Origin: DMER64 sp964554535
Lineage (GTDB): Bacteria > Bacteroidota > Bacteroidia > Bacteroidales > UBA932
Reading direction: 5' to 3'
DNA length: 64,000 nucleotides
NCBI GenBank assembly: GCA_964554535.1
Contig: CAZKPB010000001.1
Location: 1-64,000 of the forward strand
Positions 24,859 through 34,181 of this stretch are shown piece after piece (within the stretch, counting starts at the first letter, position 1; every line of letters starts with the position of its first letter). The notes below the pieces were generated by a model. That model made no database searches. It saw only the letters and a list, made by a program, of their open reading frames with translations, and was not told the origin of the DNA. The translations under genes were made by a program, and so were the position numbers.

Positions 24859-25441
24859 AAAGACCTCCTTTTTGTTGCGCCTCCATATAGGCATTGTACG
24901 CCGACTGGGTTACGTCGCAAAACGCGCGTGAGCTGATGGTGGCCGCCGTAATGGCATCCACGTCGCCTCCATCTTTTTTGACCAGTAGACGGAAAGCGGA
25001 AGGATTTTTCCCTTCAAACTGAAGGGTGAACGGACTCTTGCGCGGGTCCAGCTTTTCTCCCAGTCCGGGAGTTTCCGAATGCGATATCAGTGCCGACTTG
25101 TAAATGGTACCGTCGGGAAGAAAACCAATCATCACGGTAATATTGCCTCCAAATCCTTTGGATGTGGTGGCTTCTACGGCACATCCCACCGGAGTGCCGG
25201 CCTGGGTACCGGGATACATTTTCATGGTCTTACCCTCTACCGTGAACGTCTTGACCTGCTGTGAAGGCTGGTTGTCAAAAGCCGGTATGACCTGTGCAAT
25301 GGCCGTATTCACCTTTTCCACCTGGGCTGCATCAATGGTATCTTTTGTAAGCACATACGTACCTCCCATAATAGCCGACCCGCCAAAGCAGATAGCCAGC
25401 AGGCACAGAAACATGTTCTTGAAGTTGGATTCTTTAGCCAC
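24851..25441 (-). CDS. rnfG: Rnf electron transport complex subunit G (covalent FMN)
   Basis: Seen: 196 residues, GTG start, one N-terminal helix (about 9-29), then a periplasmic FMN-binding domain. The flavinylation site is DAITAATIS (about 170), fitting the ApbE consensus Dxx(S/T)(G/A)AT; most relatives have SGAT. Family knowledge: RnfG carries FMN bound to the threonine through a phosphoester. No apbE gene is in this window. The GTG start overlaps the rnfD stop by eight bases with AGGAGG just upstream. Confidence 0.95.
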   Translation of the reverse strand: MAKESNFKNMFLCLLAICFGGSAIMGGTYVLTKDTIDAAQVEKVNTAIAQVIPAFDNQPSQQVKTFTVEGKTMKMYPGTQAGTPVGCAVEATTSKGFGGNITVMIGFLPDGTIYKSALISHSETPGLGEKLDPRKSPFTLQFEGKNPSAFRLLVKKDGGDVDAITAATISSRAFCDVTQSAYNAYMEAQQKGGLYE

Positions 25442-26396
25442 GACTCACCTCCTTTTGATATTGTGCCGGTTTACACATCTTATTAATCAGAGGCACACAA
25501 GCATTCATAATCAGTATGGCAAACGACATCCCTTCCGGATAAGCCCCGAAGTTGCGGATAAGAATAACCAGAATGCCAATCCCGATGCCATAAACCACCA
25601 TTCCTTTGGGTGTCATGGGCGAGGTCACATAGTCCGTAGCCATAAACACGGCCCCCAGCACCAGCCCGCCTGTAAGCAGGGTAAAGAGCGGGTCGGGAAA
25701 ATGCACCGGATTGGCCCACCACAGAATGGCACTGAACGCGGCCGAGGTAAGCAGAATAGTGACCGGAATATGCGGGCGGATGACTTTACGTAAGAGCAGA
25801 TATACAAAGCCAATCAGCAGCGCCAGAATGGAAACTTCACCCAGTGACCCGTCCATACGGCCCAGAAAGAGGTCCCAATACGAATAATCAATGGAAGTGA
25901 CCCCTCCTTTTAACATACCCAGCGGAGTGGCTCCGGAAAAACCATCTGTAAACCAGGACGGTTTCACATTCCAGGAAGTCATCTGCACCGGGAAGGAAAT
26001 CAGCAGGAAAACACGGGCCACCAGTGCCGGATTGAACAAATTGTTGCCCAATCCGCCAAAAGTCATTTTTGCAATGCCAATAGCCACAATACAGCCAATC
26101 AACACCATCCACCAAGGTGAAGAAGCCGGCAGGTTCAATGCCAGCAGCACTCCGGTTACGGCGGCCGACAAGTCCCCAAGGGTACAGGGCTTGTGCATCA
26201 GGAAACGGGTAATGAGGTATTCCACACCCATGCATCCCAGCACTGAAACCGCAAAAACCACCAACGCGCTCCAGCCGGCAAAAAACAATGCCACCAGAAT
26301 AGAGGGGGACAGGGCTATGAGTACATCCCGCATAAGACGCGTGGTAGAGTCTTTGCTGTGCCAGTGAGGCGCGGGAGAAACAAGGATCTTAGTCAT
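25434..26396 (-). CDS. rnfD: Rnf electron transport complex subunit D (covalent FMN)
   Basis: Seen: 320 residues, opening SPAPHWHSKDSTTRLMRDVLIAL, with about nine helices and the flavin attachment segment DGFSGATPLG (about 151-160), again matching Dxx(S)GAT. GGLGNNLFNPAL is the conserved loop before it. Family knowledge: RnfD is the NqrB homologue and the main candidate for the ion-conducting subunit. It lies 11 bases after rnfC. Slightly shorter than many relatives but complete in all conserved blocks. Confidence 0.96.
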   Translation of the reverse strand: MTKILVSPAPHWHSKDSTTRLMRDVLIALSPSILVALFFAGWSALVVFAVSVLGCMGVEYLITRFLMHKPCTLGDLSAAVTGVLLALNLPASSPWWMVLIGCIVAIGIAKMTFGGLGNNLFNPALVARVFLLISFPVQMTSWNVKPSWFTDGFSGATPLGMLKGGVTSIDYSYWDLFLGRMDGSLGEVSILALLIGFVYLLLRKVIRPHIPVTILLTSAAFSAILWWANPVHFPDPLFTLLTGGLVLGAVFMATDYVTSPMTPKGMVVYGIGIGILVILIRNFGAYPEGMSFAILIMNACVPLINKMCKPAQYQKEVSRG

Positions 26397-26407
26397 ATAG
26401 AAAGTAC

Positions 26408-27748
26408 TTATTTTCGTTTATTTTTCAAGGCGCTGGCACGGGCCAGCCGTATCTGGTCCAGCAGGGGCAGGGATGCCGGGCACGAATACATACAGCAACC
26501 GCATTCAATGCAGTCGTATACATAATGCTCCATCAACTCATCCTGGCGTGACGCCAGTGCCAGACGGTATAACAGATAGGGTTCCAGCCCCATAGGGCAG
26601 GCCTGTACGCATTTGCCGCAACGAATGCAATTTCCCGGTTCTTTACGCCGGGTGACTTCTGCCGGCAAAAGCAACAGGGCGGAAGAACTCTTCTGCATGG
26701 GAGCTTCCAGATTGGAAACGGCGCGTCCCATCATAGGGCCGCCGTTCACCACCTTGGCCACTTCGGGAATCAGACCGCTTTCAGGCTTAATCACACCTGC
26801 GTGCAACAAGATGTCACTGATGCGCGTCCCCATACGGAAACGAAAGTTACGCTGAATGGAACTGTCGGGACCGGTTACCGTCATAATATTAGTAAACAAA
26901 GGCTTGTGCTTCTGCACAGCCTCATAGACCGCAAAAGCCGTCCCCACATTCTGCACTACGGCTCCGGCCGCAATGGGAAGGGCCATGGAAGGCACCTTGC
27001 GTGAGGTCACCGCATCTATCAATTGTTTTTCACCGCCCTGCGGGTATCGTTTTTTCAAGGTCATCACTTCCCAACCCAAATAGTGTTCCACCAACTTGCG
27101 CATCACGGCAATGGCTTCCGGCTTGTTTTCTTCTATTCCTATCACCCCGCGCGGCTCTCCCAGCACGCGACGCATCAGTTCGCCACCCAGCAAGACTTCT
27201 TCTCCGTGTTCCAGCATCAGGCGGTAATCCGATGTCAAAAACGGTTCACATTCGGTCCCGTTGAGAATCAGCACCGAGGCTTTCTGGCCGGGAGGCGGAG
27301 ACAATTTGACGTGTGTGGGAAACGAGGCACCCCCCAACCCCACCACGCCGCTGTCGGCAATGATTTTGAGCGTTTCCTGGGGCGATACCGTGATTGCCCT
27401 TTTGATATCCGGCGTGGTATCAATTTCCGGCATCCACTCATCACCTTCCACGTCTATAACCACCGTCATCACTTTGCGTCCCGTGAAGTCCGGGTATAAG
27501 GCCACGTCGGCCACCGTACCGCTGAAAGGGGCATGAATGGAAGCCGACACAAAACCTCCACTCTTACCAATAAGTTGTCCCACTATAACCCTGTCCCCTT
27601 TGTTGACAACGGGCTGTGCGGGAGCACCTATATGTTGGTTCATAGCAACATACGCCTTTTTGGGCAACGGAAGATCTTCTATGGGACAATCCTTGGCAAA
27701 TTTGGAATCGTGGGGATGAACACCCCCAATAGAAAAAGTTTTACTCAT
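26408..27748 (-). CDS. rnfC: Rnf electron transport complex subunit C
   Basis: Seen: 446 residues from the ATG at 27748, which overlaps the rnfB stop by eight bases (ATGAGTAA). An earlier ATG five codons upstream is possible. GGVHPHDSK near the N-terminus, an NADH/FMN-binding Rossmann region with GLGGASFPTHVKL (about 150-162), an SLBB-like domain, and two [4Fe-4S] motifs (CIRCGKCVQACP and CIECGCCMYSCP) near the C-terminus. Family knowledge: RnfC is the peripheral subunit handling NAD(H) and passing electrons through its clusters. No long coiled C-terminal repeat like that of E. coli RsxC. Confidence 0.96.
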   Translation of the reverse strand: MSKTFSIGGVHPHDSKFAKDCPIEDLPLPKKAYVAMNQHIGAPAQPVVNKGDRVIVGQLIGKSGGFVSASIHAPFSGTVADVALYPDFTGRKVMTVVIDVEGDEWMPEIDTTPDIKRAITVSPQETLKIIADSGVVGLGGASFPTHVKLSPPPGQKASVLILNGTECEPFLTSDYRLMLEHGEEVLLGGELMRRVLGEPRGVIGIEENKPEAIAVMRKLVEHYLGWEVMTLKKRYPQGGEKQLIDAVTSRKVPSMALPIAAGAVVQNVGTAFAVYEAVQKHKPLFTNIMTVTGPDSSIQRNFRFRMGTRISDILLHAGVIKPESGLIPEVAKVVNGGPMMGRAVSNLEAPMQKSSSALLLLPAEVTRRKEPGNCIRCGKCVQACPMGLEPYLLYRLALASRQDELMEHYVYDCIECGCCMYSCPASLPLLDQIRLARASALKNKRK

Positions 27749-28592
27749 TGGTTTGATCCTCATTCAATTTTTTGGGCGGGAAATTAACCGCCTTTATGAC
27801 ATTGGGAGTGCAGGCCACCACACATTTACGGCATAACCGGCATTTGGTATAATCTATGTATGCGACGTTGTCCGTAACGGTCACGGCACCAAACGGACAC
27901 ACTTTCACACAAGCCTGGCAACCGATGCAGGCGGCCTTGCAGGCTTTGCGAGCCACAGCCCCTTTGTCTTTGTTGGCACAGGCAACGTATATTCTTCTGT
28001 TTTTGGGACCCTTGTATCGCAGTTCCAGAAGGCCTTTGGGACAAGCTTTTGTACAAGCACCACAAGCGGTGCATTTGTCTTCATCCACCACGGCCAACTG
28101 CGTCTGCGGGTCAATATGAAGGGCGCCGAATGCACAAGCCTTTACACAATCCCCAAGACCCATACAGCCATACGCGCATGCCGTCTCTCCGGAATACAGA
28201 TTGGCTTCCACCGCACAAGAGCGGCTCCCGTCGTAACAGGTTACCCGCTCACGCACCTCACACGAACCGGCACAACGCAACACGGCAACCATTGGAGCCT
28301 GTTCCGCCACTTCCTTGCCCAGCACGGCGGCCACTTTTTTCATTACCTCATTACCGCCCACGGGACAAAAGCAGGTGCTCAGGTCCTCGGCCTGTACGGC
28401 GGCCTTGGCAAAGGCCTGACAACCGGCATGGCCGCAACCGCCGCAATTGGCACCGGGCAACACGGCAGCCACCGCCTCAATGCGGGGGTCTTCCTCCACT
28501 TTGAAACGTTGGGCCACAAGGAAAAGTATAATAGCTAAAATAGCGCCCAGGGCGCTAAGCATCAATATGGTGAATAGTAAAACCGAACTCAT
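27741..28592 (-). CDS. rnfB: Rnf electron transport complex subunit B (polyferredoxin)
   Basis: Seen: 283 residues from the ATG at 28592. An N-terminal helix (4-28) precedes a CGGCGHAGC cluster motif (Cys50, 53, 58, with a later Cys at about 74-76) and four further ferredoxin-like motifs: CMGLGDCVKAC, CTACGACTKAC, CIGCQACVKVC and CRLCRKCVVAC. That is more clusters than the 192-residue proteobacterial RnfB. Family knowledge: RnfB takes electrons from reduced ferredoxin. The start overlaps rseC by 38 bases. An ATG 33 bases further upstream exists, but the chosen start puts the anchor helix first, as in relatives. Confidence 0.95.
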   Translation of the reverse strand: MSSVLLFTILMLSALGAILAIILFLVAQRFKVEEDPRIEAVAAVLPGANCGGCGHAGCQAFAKAAVQAEDLSTCFCPVGGNEVMKKVAAVLGKEVAEQAPMVAVLRCAGSCEVRERVTCYDGSRSCAVEANLYSGETACAYGCMGLGDCVKACAFGALHIDPQTQLAVVDEDKCTACGACTKACPKGLLELRYKGPKNRRIYVACANKDKGAVARKACKAACIGCQACVKVCPFGAVTVTDNVAYIDYTKCRLCRKCVVACTPNVIKAVNFPPKKLNEDQTNE

Positions 28593-28980
28593 GGTTGATA
28601 GTATCTTTAAACAAAGATAGCACAAAATAATAGATTGTTATAACCCCTAAAGCACAAATACCCATAAGCCATTCGGGGCTTTTGCACAGCACACATACCG
28701 CCACCGTCACACAAAGAAACAAAAAAGGAATACCCATTCCGTACCAAACGGCCTTGAACCCCATACGGGTCTGCATCACAATTTCCACCTGCTGGCCCAA
28801 CCGGGGTTCCCAGTCTGCAGGAGCTTCAATGTGCGTGATTTCTTTCTTCTTTTTGTCTCCCAAAGAACAGATTCCCTTGGCGTGACAGGCGGCACAGGCG
28901 CTTTCACTGATAATTTCCGCCTTGAGCGGATGTACACCGGTAATGATCCCTTTGTGAGAAATAGTGTTTACCTGCCGCAT
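28555..28980 (-). CDS. RseC/MucC family protein (SoxR-reducing system component)
   Basis: Seen: 141 residues. The N-terminal domain has a cysteine group SACAACHAKGIC (about 28-39), followed by two membrane helices (about 76-94 and 102-122). Family knowledge: RseC is part of the SoxR-reducing system with the Rsx/Rnf complex in E. coli; in Bacteroidota rseC regularly opens the rnf operon. Inference: a redox accessory or assembly factor for Rnf, rather than SoxR control, since no soxR is visible. It starts eight bases after the DUF3108 gene and overlaps rnfB. Confidence 0.88.
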   Translation of the reverse strand: MRQVNTISHKGIITGVHPLKAEIISESACAACHAKGICSLGDKKKKEITHIEAPADWEPRLGQQVEIVMQTRMGFKAVWYGMGIPFLFLCVTVAVCVLCKSPEWLMGICALGVITIYYFVLSLFKDTINHEFGFTIHHIDA

Positions 28981-28988
28981 ACCCCCAC

Positions 28989-29822
28989 TTATTTGATTTT
29001 ACTGGTCAGCGGGAAGCGCAGATTCCTGTAGCTGGCCAACCGGCCCGATACACGTCCAATAATTAACGGCGATTCAATACATAAGGGAAGATGGTTCTTG
29101 TCGTCGCTTAACCAGAACACCAGTTCCTGACTGCCGTCAAAAACCACTCCGGCCACGGTTTGTGCGGCAAATTTCAGACAGCGAAAAGTCCCCAGTCCCT
29201 GTATCTTTTTTTCTTCCACGCCCTCATAACGCAGATACAAATCAAACACATCGTCATCCACGGCAAATGATATGGGAGATATATGTCCCACCTTCATAGC
29301 GGAAAAATCCAGACAGCGCAGGAAGTAAAACAAGGTAACAAAATCAAAGGTACATTCCCTTGCCGGCAACAGCGTGTCCTGCACCCAACCGCTCTTGTGA
29401 TTTATCCTTGCATTGATGGAATGGTCCGGATTCCAGGTATAGTAATTCTGGATGGTATATTTGGCCTCGTGAATGTCTCGCATAAAATGGACCGGTCTCA
29501 TATTGGAACTCTGAAAACGGCTTTCATAGTGGTCTTGCACCTTGTAGAACGAATTGAAAAAACGAGCGGTACGGATTTCACCTTGGGCAAAAAAAAAGTT
29601 TCCTTGTTTTTGCAGTGTAAAATCCACAGTGCCCACGTCCGTGTTTATCACCCCCCATTTGTAATTGGCAATAATTGTAAATTCCTCCCCGTCTCCAAAC
29701 GCTACCTGCTCAGGCAGAATGTCCCGGATAGGAAGACATTCCCGGTGCTTTTCCTGAGCAAAGGCTACTATGGGCAACTGCAATAACAACAGTAAAATAA
29801 AACTACGGATTGTCCTGGTCAT
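28989..29822 (-). CDS. DUF3108 domain exported protein
   Basis: Seen: 277 residues from the ATG at 29822, with a signal peptide (TRTIRSFILLLLLQLPIVAFAQ). An in-frame ATG seven codons upstream is also possible. The mature part is beta-rich: ANYKWGVINTDVGTVDF near the start, and a WLSDDKNHLPLCIESP ending, both characteristic of DUF3108. Family knowledge: this periplasmic domain of unknown function is widespread in Bacteroidota and Proteobacteria. The start overlaps the dnaB end by 20 bases and rseC follows after eight bases. Function unassigned; an envelope role is inferred from export alone. Confidence 0.8.
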   Translation of the reverse strand: MTRTIRSFILLLLLQLPIVAFAQEKHRECLPIRDILPEQVAFGDGEEFTIIANYKWGVINTDVGTVDFTLQKQGNFFFAQGEIRTARFFNSFYKVQDHYESRFQSSNMRPVHFMRDIHEAKYTIQNYYTWNPDHSINARINHKSGWVQDTLLPARECTFDFVTLFYFLRCLDFSAMKVGHISPISFAVDDDVFDLYLRYEGVEEKKIQGLGTFRCLKFAAQTVAGVVFDGSQELVFWLSDDKNHLPLCIESPLIIGRVSGRLASYRNLRFPLTSKIK

Positions 29823-31350
29823 AGGAATCAAAATGTTCGTCAATTTTTGAGTGGTTCATACTGGAGGGAAAGATATTAGTGGCTGACGGGTCTGTAGCAA
29901 ATTCAGTTCCGCCCCCCTCATTATAATCCAGAAAACGAATTTCATTGGCACGGAACTGCATCCGTATATCACCCGTCTCTCCGTTGCGGTGTTTGGCAAT
30001 AATAATCTCCGCCACCCCGACCAGAGATTCCTTGGTTTCGGGATCTTCAAATATACCGTTCTTTTCCGGCCGGGAGATAAAGATAACCAAGTCGGCGTCC
30101 TGTTCTATGGACCCCGACTCGCGCAAGTCGCTCAATTGGGGCCGACGGCTGTTGGCGCTGCGCATTTCCGAGGCACGGTTCATCTGCGACAGCGCAATCA
30201 CCGGCACGTTCAGTTCTTTGGCCACGGCCTTGAGAGAACGGGAGATGGAAGCCACTTCCTGCTCGCGCATTCCCCTGAGTTCCGGCGGACCCACCATCAA
30301 CTGCATATAGTCAATTATAATAATCTTAACCCCCTTGCCGTTGACCAGACGACGCGCTTTGGATCGGAATTCCATAATAGACATGGAAGGGGTGTCGTCT
30401 ATATACAACGGAGCGTTCACCAAATCCCTCACGCGGCTTTCCAGTTGCACCCAGTCGTGTTCTTCCATTTTTCTCCCGCCACGGATCTGGTCTGCCGCCA
30501 AGCCGGTTTCACTGACCAGTAAACGTTTTACCAATTGCACATCGGGCATTTCCAAAGAGAAGAACGCCACGGGGATATGATGTACCACGGCCATGTTGCG
30601 GGCCATGGTAAGGGTAAATGCCGTTTTTCCCATTGACGGGCGGGCGGCCACAATAACCAGGTCACCTTTCTGCCAGCCCAGCGTAATGCGGTCCAGCGAG
30701 GCATACCCCGAGGGAAGGCCGCTCAAGCCGTCTTCCCGTTCTTTAACCTCCTGCAATTCCTTGACCACCTCGTCTAGGATGTTGCGTACCGGACGGAAAT
30801 CGCGACGCAGGTTCATCTCGCCCAGTTCAAACAGGCGCTGCTGCGACTCGTTAAGCAGGTCGTCGGCAGGGATGGTGTCGTCAAAGGCGTCTTTAAGTAT
30901 TTTGTAGGAAGTGGTAATCAGTTCGCGCTGTATGTATTTTTGGGTCAGTACTTTTGCGTGATATTCCACATGTGATGCGGCGGCCACACGCAGGCTCAAC
31001 TGGCTCAAATAATACACCCCTCCCACCTGGTCCAGTTTGTCTTCTTTTTTTAGTTCTTCAGATACGGTATAGATGTCTACCGGATCCCGTCGGCTTACCA
31101 GCGCGGCTATGGCTTCATATATAATACGGTTGCATTCCTTATAGAAGAATTCGGCACGCACGCTGCCCACCGTGTCAATGGCGGTATCGGGCTCCAGCAG
31201 CAGAGCGCCCAGTACGGCCTCTTCCATATCAATGGCCTGAGGAGGTACTTTCCCTATATCCAGCCCCACCATTTCCGCCTGTTGGTTGTCTCTGACTCTT
31301 TCCCGTTCTTTTTCTCTGGCAATTTGAGCCGGAGATACTTTTTTTGCCAT
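29803..31350 (-). CDS. dnaB: Replicative DNA helicase
   Basis: Seen: 515 residues. A basic N-terminal tail, then the DnaB N-domain (about 37-140, PPQAIDMEEAVLGALL), a linker helix, and the RecA-like domain with Walker A ARPSMGKT (236-243), Walker B IIIIDYMQLM (about 334-343), and EIIIAKHRNG with the arginine-finger region near the end. There is no intein, and the C-terminus is acidic. Family knowledge: hexameric 5'-3' helicase at the replication fork, loaded at oriC. It lies inside a long minus-strand directon between an aminotransferase and DUF3108/rnf; it is not near dnaA or an origin here. Confidence 0.97.
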   Translation of the reverse strand: MAKKVSPAQIAREKERERVRDNQQAEMVGLDIGKVPPQAIDMEEAVLGALLLEPDTAIDTVGSVRAEFFYKECNRIIYEAIAALVSRRDPVDIYTVSEELKKEDKLDQVGGVYYLSQLSLRVAAASHVEYHAKVLTQKYIQRELITTSYKILKDAFDDTIPADDLLNESQQRLFELGEMNLRRDFRPVRNILDEVVKELQEVKEREDGLSGLPSGYASLDRITLGWQKGDLVIVAARPSMGKTAFTLTMARNMAVVHHIPVAFFSLEMPDVQLVKRLLVSETGLAADQIRGGRKMEEHDWVQLESRVRDLVNAPLYIDDTPSMSIMEFRSKARRLVNGKGVKIIIIDYMQLMVGPPELRGMREQEVASISRSLKAVAKELNVPVIALSQMNRASEMRSANSRRPQLSDLRESGSIEQDADLVIFISRPEKNGIFEDPETKESLVGVAEIIIAKHRNGETGDIRMQFRANEIRFLDYNEGGGTEFATDPSATNIFPSSMNHSKIDEHFDSYDQDNP

Positions 31351-31365
31351 AGTTCTTTCTTCGGT

Positions 31366-32619
31366 TTAGTAGGTTTTAGGTATCCTGTCCAGCGCACGCC
31401 AGACAATGTTACACATCAGATCCAGTTCCTCCATGGTAATGCACAGCGGAGGAGACACCCTGAATGAATGGTCATCAAAAAGAAACCAATCCGCCAATGC
31501 TCCTTCATCCACCAAAAATCCAATCATGTCCTGCACCTCGCGGCTGTCTTTCAAATCAACGGCCAGAAGCAGGCCCGCATCTCGTACTTCCGCTACCTGG
31601 GGGTGGGCAAGCAAACGCTTCTTTACGTAAGCCGTTTTGTCATCCACCCGGTCAATCCACCCTTCTTTAAGCAACACCTCAAGTGCCGCCAGACCGGCCG
31701 CGCAACAGACAGGATGTCCCCCAAAAGTGGTAATGTGTCCCAACGCGGGACGGGACTGCCACGCATCCATCAACTCCGGGGCACAAACCAAAGCCCCCAG
31801 AGGCATACCACCCCCCAACGCTTTAGCCAGTGTCACCATATCCGGGACCACGGAATAAGTGTCCATTGCAAACATCTTCCCGGTACGTCCAAAACCGGTT
31901 TGCACTTCATCAAAGATAAGCAATGCGCCCGTATCTGAGCACCGTTTGCGCAATAAATTTAAAAAACCGTTGCGGGGGACAATCACGCCCGCCTCGGCCT
32001 GTACCGGTTCCACTATGACACAGGCGGTACGGCAGTCAATTTTTTCCAGGTCTTCCGGGCAGTTGAACCGCAGGCAGGTGATTCCGGGCAGCAACGGGCG
32101 GAACGCATACCGGTAGCTCTCGTCTCCCATCACGCTCAATGCCCCTTGCGAACTACCGTGGTAGGCATTGCGGAAACAAGCCATCTTGGGTCTTCCGGTA
32201 AGGCGTTTGGCCAGCTTGAGGGCCGCTTCGTTGGCCTCGGACCCGGAATTCACAAAGTATACCGAATCCATGCCTTTGGGCATGAGCGAGGCCAGGCGGG
32301 TGGCCAGGGCCACCTGAGGTTGCTGGATTACATCGCCGTACACCATCAGGTGCATATACTGCCGGGCCTGATGACAGACGGCCTCCACCACCTCGGCACG
32401 GGCGTGTCCCACATTGCTCACGGAAACACCGGAGATAAGGTCAATATAACGCTTACCATCCGGCCCCAGAAGAAACACCCCCTCTGCCTTCTGTATTTCA
32501 ATACCTAACGGAGAGGGGGATGTTTGTCCGACGTGGGCGAAAAATTGTTCTCTAATAGTGGGCTTACTTGTTTTCAAAATCCGAGTTAACAATGATTCTA
32601 CCGCAATATTCGCACACAA
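31366..32619 (-). CDS. Class III (ornithine/acetylornithine-type) PLP aminotransferase
   Basis: Seen: class III fold with YFVNSGSEANEAALKLA (121-137), IFDEVQTGFGRTG (235-247; D237) and the PLP lysine in TLAKALGGGMPLGA (K266, counted from 32619). Family knowledge: these enzymes use pyridoxal phosphate to move amino groups from ornithine, acetylornithine, GABA, DAPA and others. The substrate is not decided by motifs, and no arginine- or biotin-pathway gene is adjacent. The start is uncertain: the ATG at 32619 overlaps the zinc-ribbon gene by 56 bases, while a TTG at 32577 would overlap by 14 and begins just before the conserved REQFFAHV segment. Fifteen bases to dnaB. Confidence 0.85.
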   Translation of the reverse strand: MCANIAVESLLTRILKTSKPTIREQFFAHVGQTSPSPLGIEIQKAEGVFLLGPDGKRYIDLISGVSVSNVGHARAEVVEAVCHQARQYMHLMVYGDVIQQPQVALATRLASLMPKGMDSVYFVNSGSEANEAALKLAKRLTGRPKMACFRNAYHGSSQGALSVMGDESYRYAFRPLLPGITCLRFNCPEDLEKIDCRTACVIVEPVQAEAGVIVPRNGFLNLLRKRCSDTGALLIFDEVQTGFGRTGKMFAMDTYSVVPDMVTLAKALGGGMPLGALVCAPELMDAWQSRPALGHITTFGGHPVCCAAGLAALEVLLKEGWIDRVDDKTAYVKKRLLAHPQVAEVRDAGLLLAVDLKDSREVQDMIGFLVDEGALADWFLFDDHSFRVSPPLCITMEELDLMCNIVWRALDRIPKTY

Positions 32620-33370
32620 TGATTTTCTTGCTCAATTTGATTTCCACCTGACGCTGGGGCGGAATCTTGTTAAAACAGCCACCGCAGGCGTCGCGTTTGA
32701 CGGTAACCACCGCAAGACCGTTGCGGGCGTTGCTTCTTACCCTGTGGTACGCAGACAAAATGCGGGCATCAATCTGTGACTGAATCTGTTCTGCCTTTTT
32801 CTGCAGGTCAGCTTCTTGCTGGGCCGTTTCCTCCACAATGCTTTCCAGTTCTTTCTTTTTGAGTTCCAGGTCAATCTGACGCTCTTTATGAGCTTCTTTG
32901 GTAGTATCCAGGTAATCCCTGCGGTCTTTGAGCAAAAGGGAGAACTCGCGAATGCGTTTTTCGGCCAGTTCTCCATCCAATTTCTGATTTTCTATTTCCT
33001 TAGAAATGGAATCGTATTCCCGGTTGTTCTTCACGTTGGCCTGCTGGGCTTCGTATTTGGCAACCATATTACGGGACGCATCTGCATCAATACGGCTGGA
33101 AGCAATGTCCTTTTCAATGTCGCGAACCTCTTTCTGCAGATTGTCTATACGCGTTTCAAGTCCTTGGATGTCGGCTTCAAGGTCTTCCACTTCCAACGGC
33201 AGTTCCCCTCTGAGCAGGTGAATTTTGTCTATCTGCGAGTCGGTTTCCTGCAATTGATACAGCAAACGCAACTTTTCATCCATAGTCAGGCCGCCTTCCA
33301 AGTCGCTCTTTTGCAAATCGGTAAATGAGCCTGCCTCATTAATACCGGATTTTGTCGTTTTTTTTACCAT
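32564..33370 (-). CDS. Coiled-coil protein with C4-type zinc ribbon (CT398-like)
   Basis: Seen: 268 residues. A long coiled coil (about 28-200, heptad-rich in Leu, Glu and Lys) is followed by a C-terminal zinc ribbon with CGGC and CEYC pairs (about 229-232 and 254-257). Family knowledge: this family (zf-RING_7, CT398 and HP0958 relatives) is often encoded beside nif3-like genes. HP0958 stabilises RpoN and flagellar mRNA in Helicobacter. Inference: a nucleic-acid or protein scaffold; a tie to sigma-54 would be interesting given the NtrC-type regulator in this window, but that is speculation. Starts 13 bases after the Nif3-like gene. Confidence 0.85.
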   Translation of the reverse strand: MVKKTTKSGINEAGSFTDLQKSDLEGGLTMDEKLRLLYQLQETDSQIDKIHLLRGELPLEVEDLEADIQGLETRIDNLQKEVRDIEKDIASSRIDADASRNMVAKYEAQQANVKNNREYDSISKEIENQKLDGELAEKRIREFSLLLKDRRDYLDTTKEAHKERQIDLELKKKELESIVEETAQQEADLQKKAEQIQSQIDARILSAYHRVRSNARNGLAVVTVKRDACGGCFNKIPPQRQVEIKLSKKIIVCEYCGRIIVNSDFENK

Positions 33371-33383
33371 AATATTTTGATTC

Positions 33384-34181
33384 TTAATAAATTCTGATAG
33401 GGTTAGTTATCACATCCGTAATGCGGACGGCAAAGGTAGGGAATTTTTTATTAAGCACATCTTTAAAATAAGGTAACACCCCCACCTCCGATTCATAGTG
33501 CCCTATGTCTACCAGCCACATTTGCGGAATCACATCAAAATAAGCGTGATAACTGAAGTCTCCGCTCACGTATGCCTGCGCGCCGTAAGCAAGGGCTGCC
33601 GGAATAAGCGAGGCCCCGCTCCCCCCGCACAAAGCCACCTTCTGCACATAGTCCGGATGAATGGCCGAGGCCTTAAAATATGCCACCCCAAAGACCTGTT
33701 TTATACGAGCCACAAACTCTTCTGCGGACAGCGGCGCGTCAAATGAACCTGCCAGTCCCAGCCCGCACGATACCCCGTTGTACTCCAAACCTTCTTCTTC
33801 CAAAATGCGCAGATTTTTGAGTCCGAGCGCCTGAGCCATAGCTCCGCTCACGCCGCCGGGTATTTTGTCTGCATTGGTATGGGCACAATATACCACCATG
33901 TTGTTGCGTATGGCGGCAATCAGCGTCCGCTCCACCTCGTTGGCTCCCTGCAGACGTTTTATCCCCTTGAAAATCAGCGGGTGGTGGCTGACTATCATAT
34001 TAGCCCCCCAGCCGACCGCCTGCGCCACCACTTCTTCCGTGCAGTCAAGACATACCACCACGCCTGTCACGCCCTGGTCCACGCTTCCCACACACAATCC
34101 CGCGTTGTCCCACGATTCCTGAAGACGTTCGGGCGCCCACCGCTCAAGGCAGGCCACTATGTCAGCCACCGTCAGCATCAT
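33384..34181 (-). CDS. Nif3-like dinuclear metal centre protein (YqfO/YbgI family)
   Basis: Seen: 265 residues, with metal-binding VSHHPLIFKG (H66, H67), CAHTNADK in the middle and a C-terminal DIGHYESE block. Family knowledge: Nif3-family proteins form hexameric rings with a two-metal site. Some act as GTP cyclohydrolase I-like proteins, but the general role is unclear. The length equals the short YbgI form, and the PII-like insertion domain of the roughly 365-residue Bacteroidota/Firmicutes versions is absent. The start overlaps the MerR stop as ATGA. Followed by the zinc-ribbon gene, its usual partner. Confidence 0.9.
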   Translation of the reverse strand: MMLTVADIVACLERWAPERLQESWDNAGLCVGSVDQGVTGVVVCLDCTEEVVAQAVGWGANMIVSHHPLIFKGIKRLQGANEVERTLIAAIRNNMVVYCAHTNADKIPGGVSGAMAQALGLKNLRILEEEGLEYNGVSCGLGLAGSFDAPLSAEEFVARIKQVFGVAYFKASAIHPDYVQKVALCGGSGASLIPAALAYGAQAYVSGDFSYHAYFDVIPQMWLVDIGHYESEVGVLPYFKDVLNKKFPTFAVRITDVITNPIRIY

